NCBI GenBank assembly: GCA_020052975.1 | Contig: JAGVOC010000413.1 | Span: forward strand, 1-5,115 | Reading direction: 5' to 3' | DNA: 5,115 bases | From: Desulfobacterales bacterium | Lineage (GTDB): Bacteria; Desulfobacterota; Desulfobacteria; Desulfobacterales; RPRI01 | In this document: positions 5,025-5,115 of the stretch, one piece after another | How positions within the stretch are numbered: the first letter of the stretch is position 1 | Layout: each line of letters begins with the position of its first letter | Translations under genes and position numbers: made by a program | The notes under the pieces: generated by a model | Databases searched by the model: none | Seen by the model: the letters and a program-made list of their open reading frames with translations, nothing else | What the model was told of the DNA's origin: nothing

Positions 5025-5115
5025 TGGTGGAGGCGGCGGGAGTTGAACCCGCGTCCGAAAATCTTCCGCACAGGCATCTACATACTTGTCCTGAAATTTA
5101 TATATCGCTGATTCC
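5025..5115 (-). ncRNA. ssrA: tmRNA, 3' end (partial, cut by the window edge)
   Basis: Read on the minus strand, the sequence ends CGGACGCGGGTTCAACTC then CCGCCGCCTCCACCA, which is the hallmark 3' end of tmRNA. The T-arm is visible as GCGGG (5052-5048), loop TTCAACT (5047-5041) and CCCGC (5040-5036), followed by the 3' acceptor strand CGCCTCC, A and an encoded CCA ending at 5025. Upstream, AGTATGTAGATGCC matches the conserved tmRNA segment preceding the tRNA-like domain (GCATGTAG in E. coli). tmRNA with SmpB rescues stalled ribosomes and tags the nascent peptide; the tag-coding part and 5' end lie beyond base 5115. The acceptor strand predicts a 5' end such as GGGGGCG or GGAGGCG. Confidence 0.93.

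Noticed and set aside
1..5115. CRISPR array
   Set aside because: The repeats present are 7-8 bp tandem units or inverted pairs, with no regularly spaced 25-40 bp repeats.

Overview
The window is bacterial, most likely from a Gram-negative organism with a cytoplasmic and an outer membrane. It encodes a lipoprotein with a clean lipobox and no Asp at +2, a membrane-anchored Ser/Thr kinase carrying a type II secretion/pilus ATPase N-terminal (MshEN-like) domain, a VapBC pair and a tmRNA. The moderate base composition, the broken four-helix-bundle (23S rRNA intervening-sequence type) fragment and the short heptamer/octamer repeat arrays resemble genomes of Nitrospirota or Desulfobacterota. That placement is inference from style, not from a marker gene.

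Layout, left to right. Bases 1-82 are non-coding and hold one short perfect hairpin. A DUF554 membrane protein gene lies on the minus strand (83-775, TTG start). Bases 776-1343 contain no intact gene. They hold a 182-bp repeat-bounded segment (819-1000) with the C-terminal remnant of a four-helix-bundle protein on the minus strand, a hairpin, a 14-bp inverted repeat enclosing a heptamer array (1030-1112), and two tandem sigma70-type promoters reading rightward (1223-1285). These promoters drive a two-gene plus-strand operon: a lipoprotein with Ig-like beta domains (1344-2315) and, 18 bp later, a receptor-type Ser/Thr protein kinase (2334-3947). Converging on the operon from the right is a vapBC toxin-antitoxin pair on the minus strand (4012-4658), with its own promoter and an AT-rich palindromic operator. 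After about 300 bp with no convincing gene (4718-5024), the right edge holds the 3' end of ssrA (tmRNA) on the minus strand, with CCA encoded.

How the genes may work together. The lipoprotein and kinase are probably co-expressed and act at the envelope: the kinase has a signal sequence, a small periplasmic domain, one membrane helix, and then cytoplasmic MshEN-like and kinase domains. The lipoprotein is a candidate periplasmic or outer-membrane partner for the kinase's external domain, which is inference from operon structure. VapBC is an independent autoregulated module beside ssrA, whose 3' end is a well-known site for island integration. The most distinctive object is the kinase, for its domain order, its well-preserved spacing but altered key residues of the di-GMP-binding motif, and its altered glycine loop.
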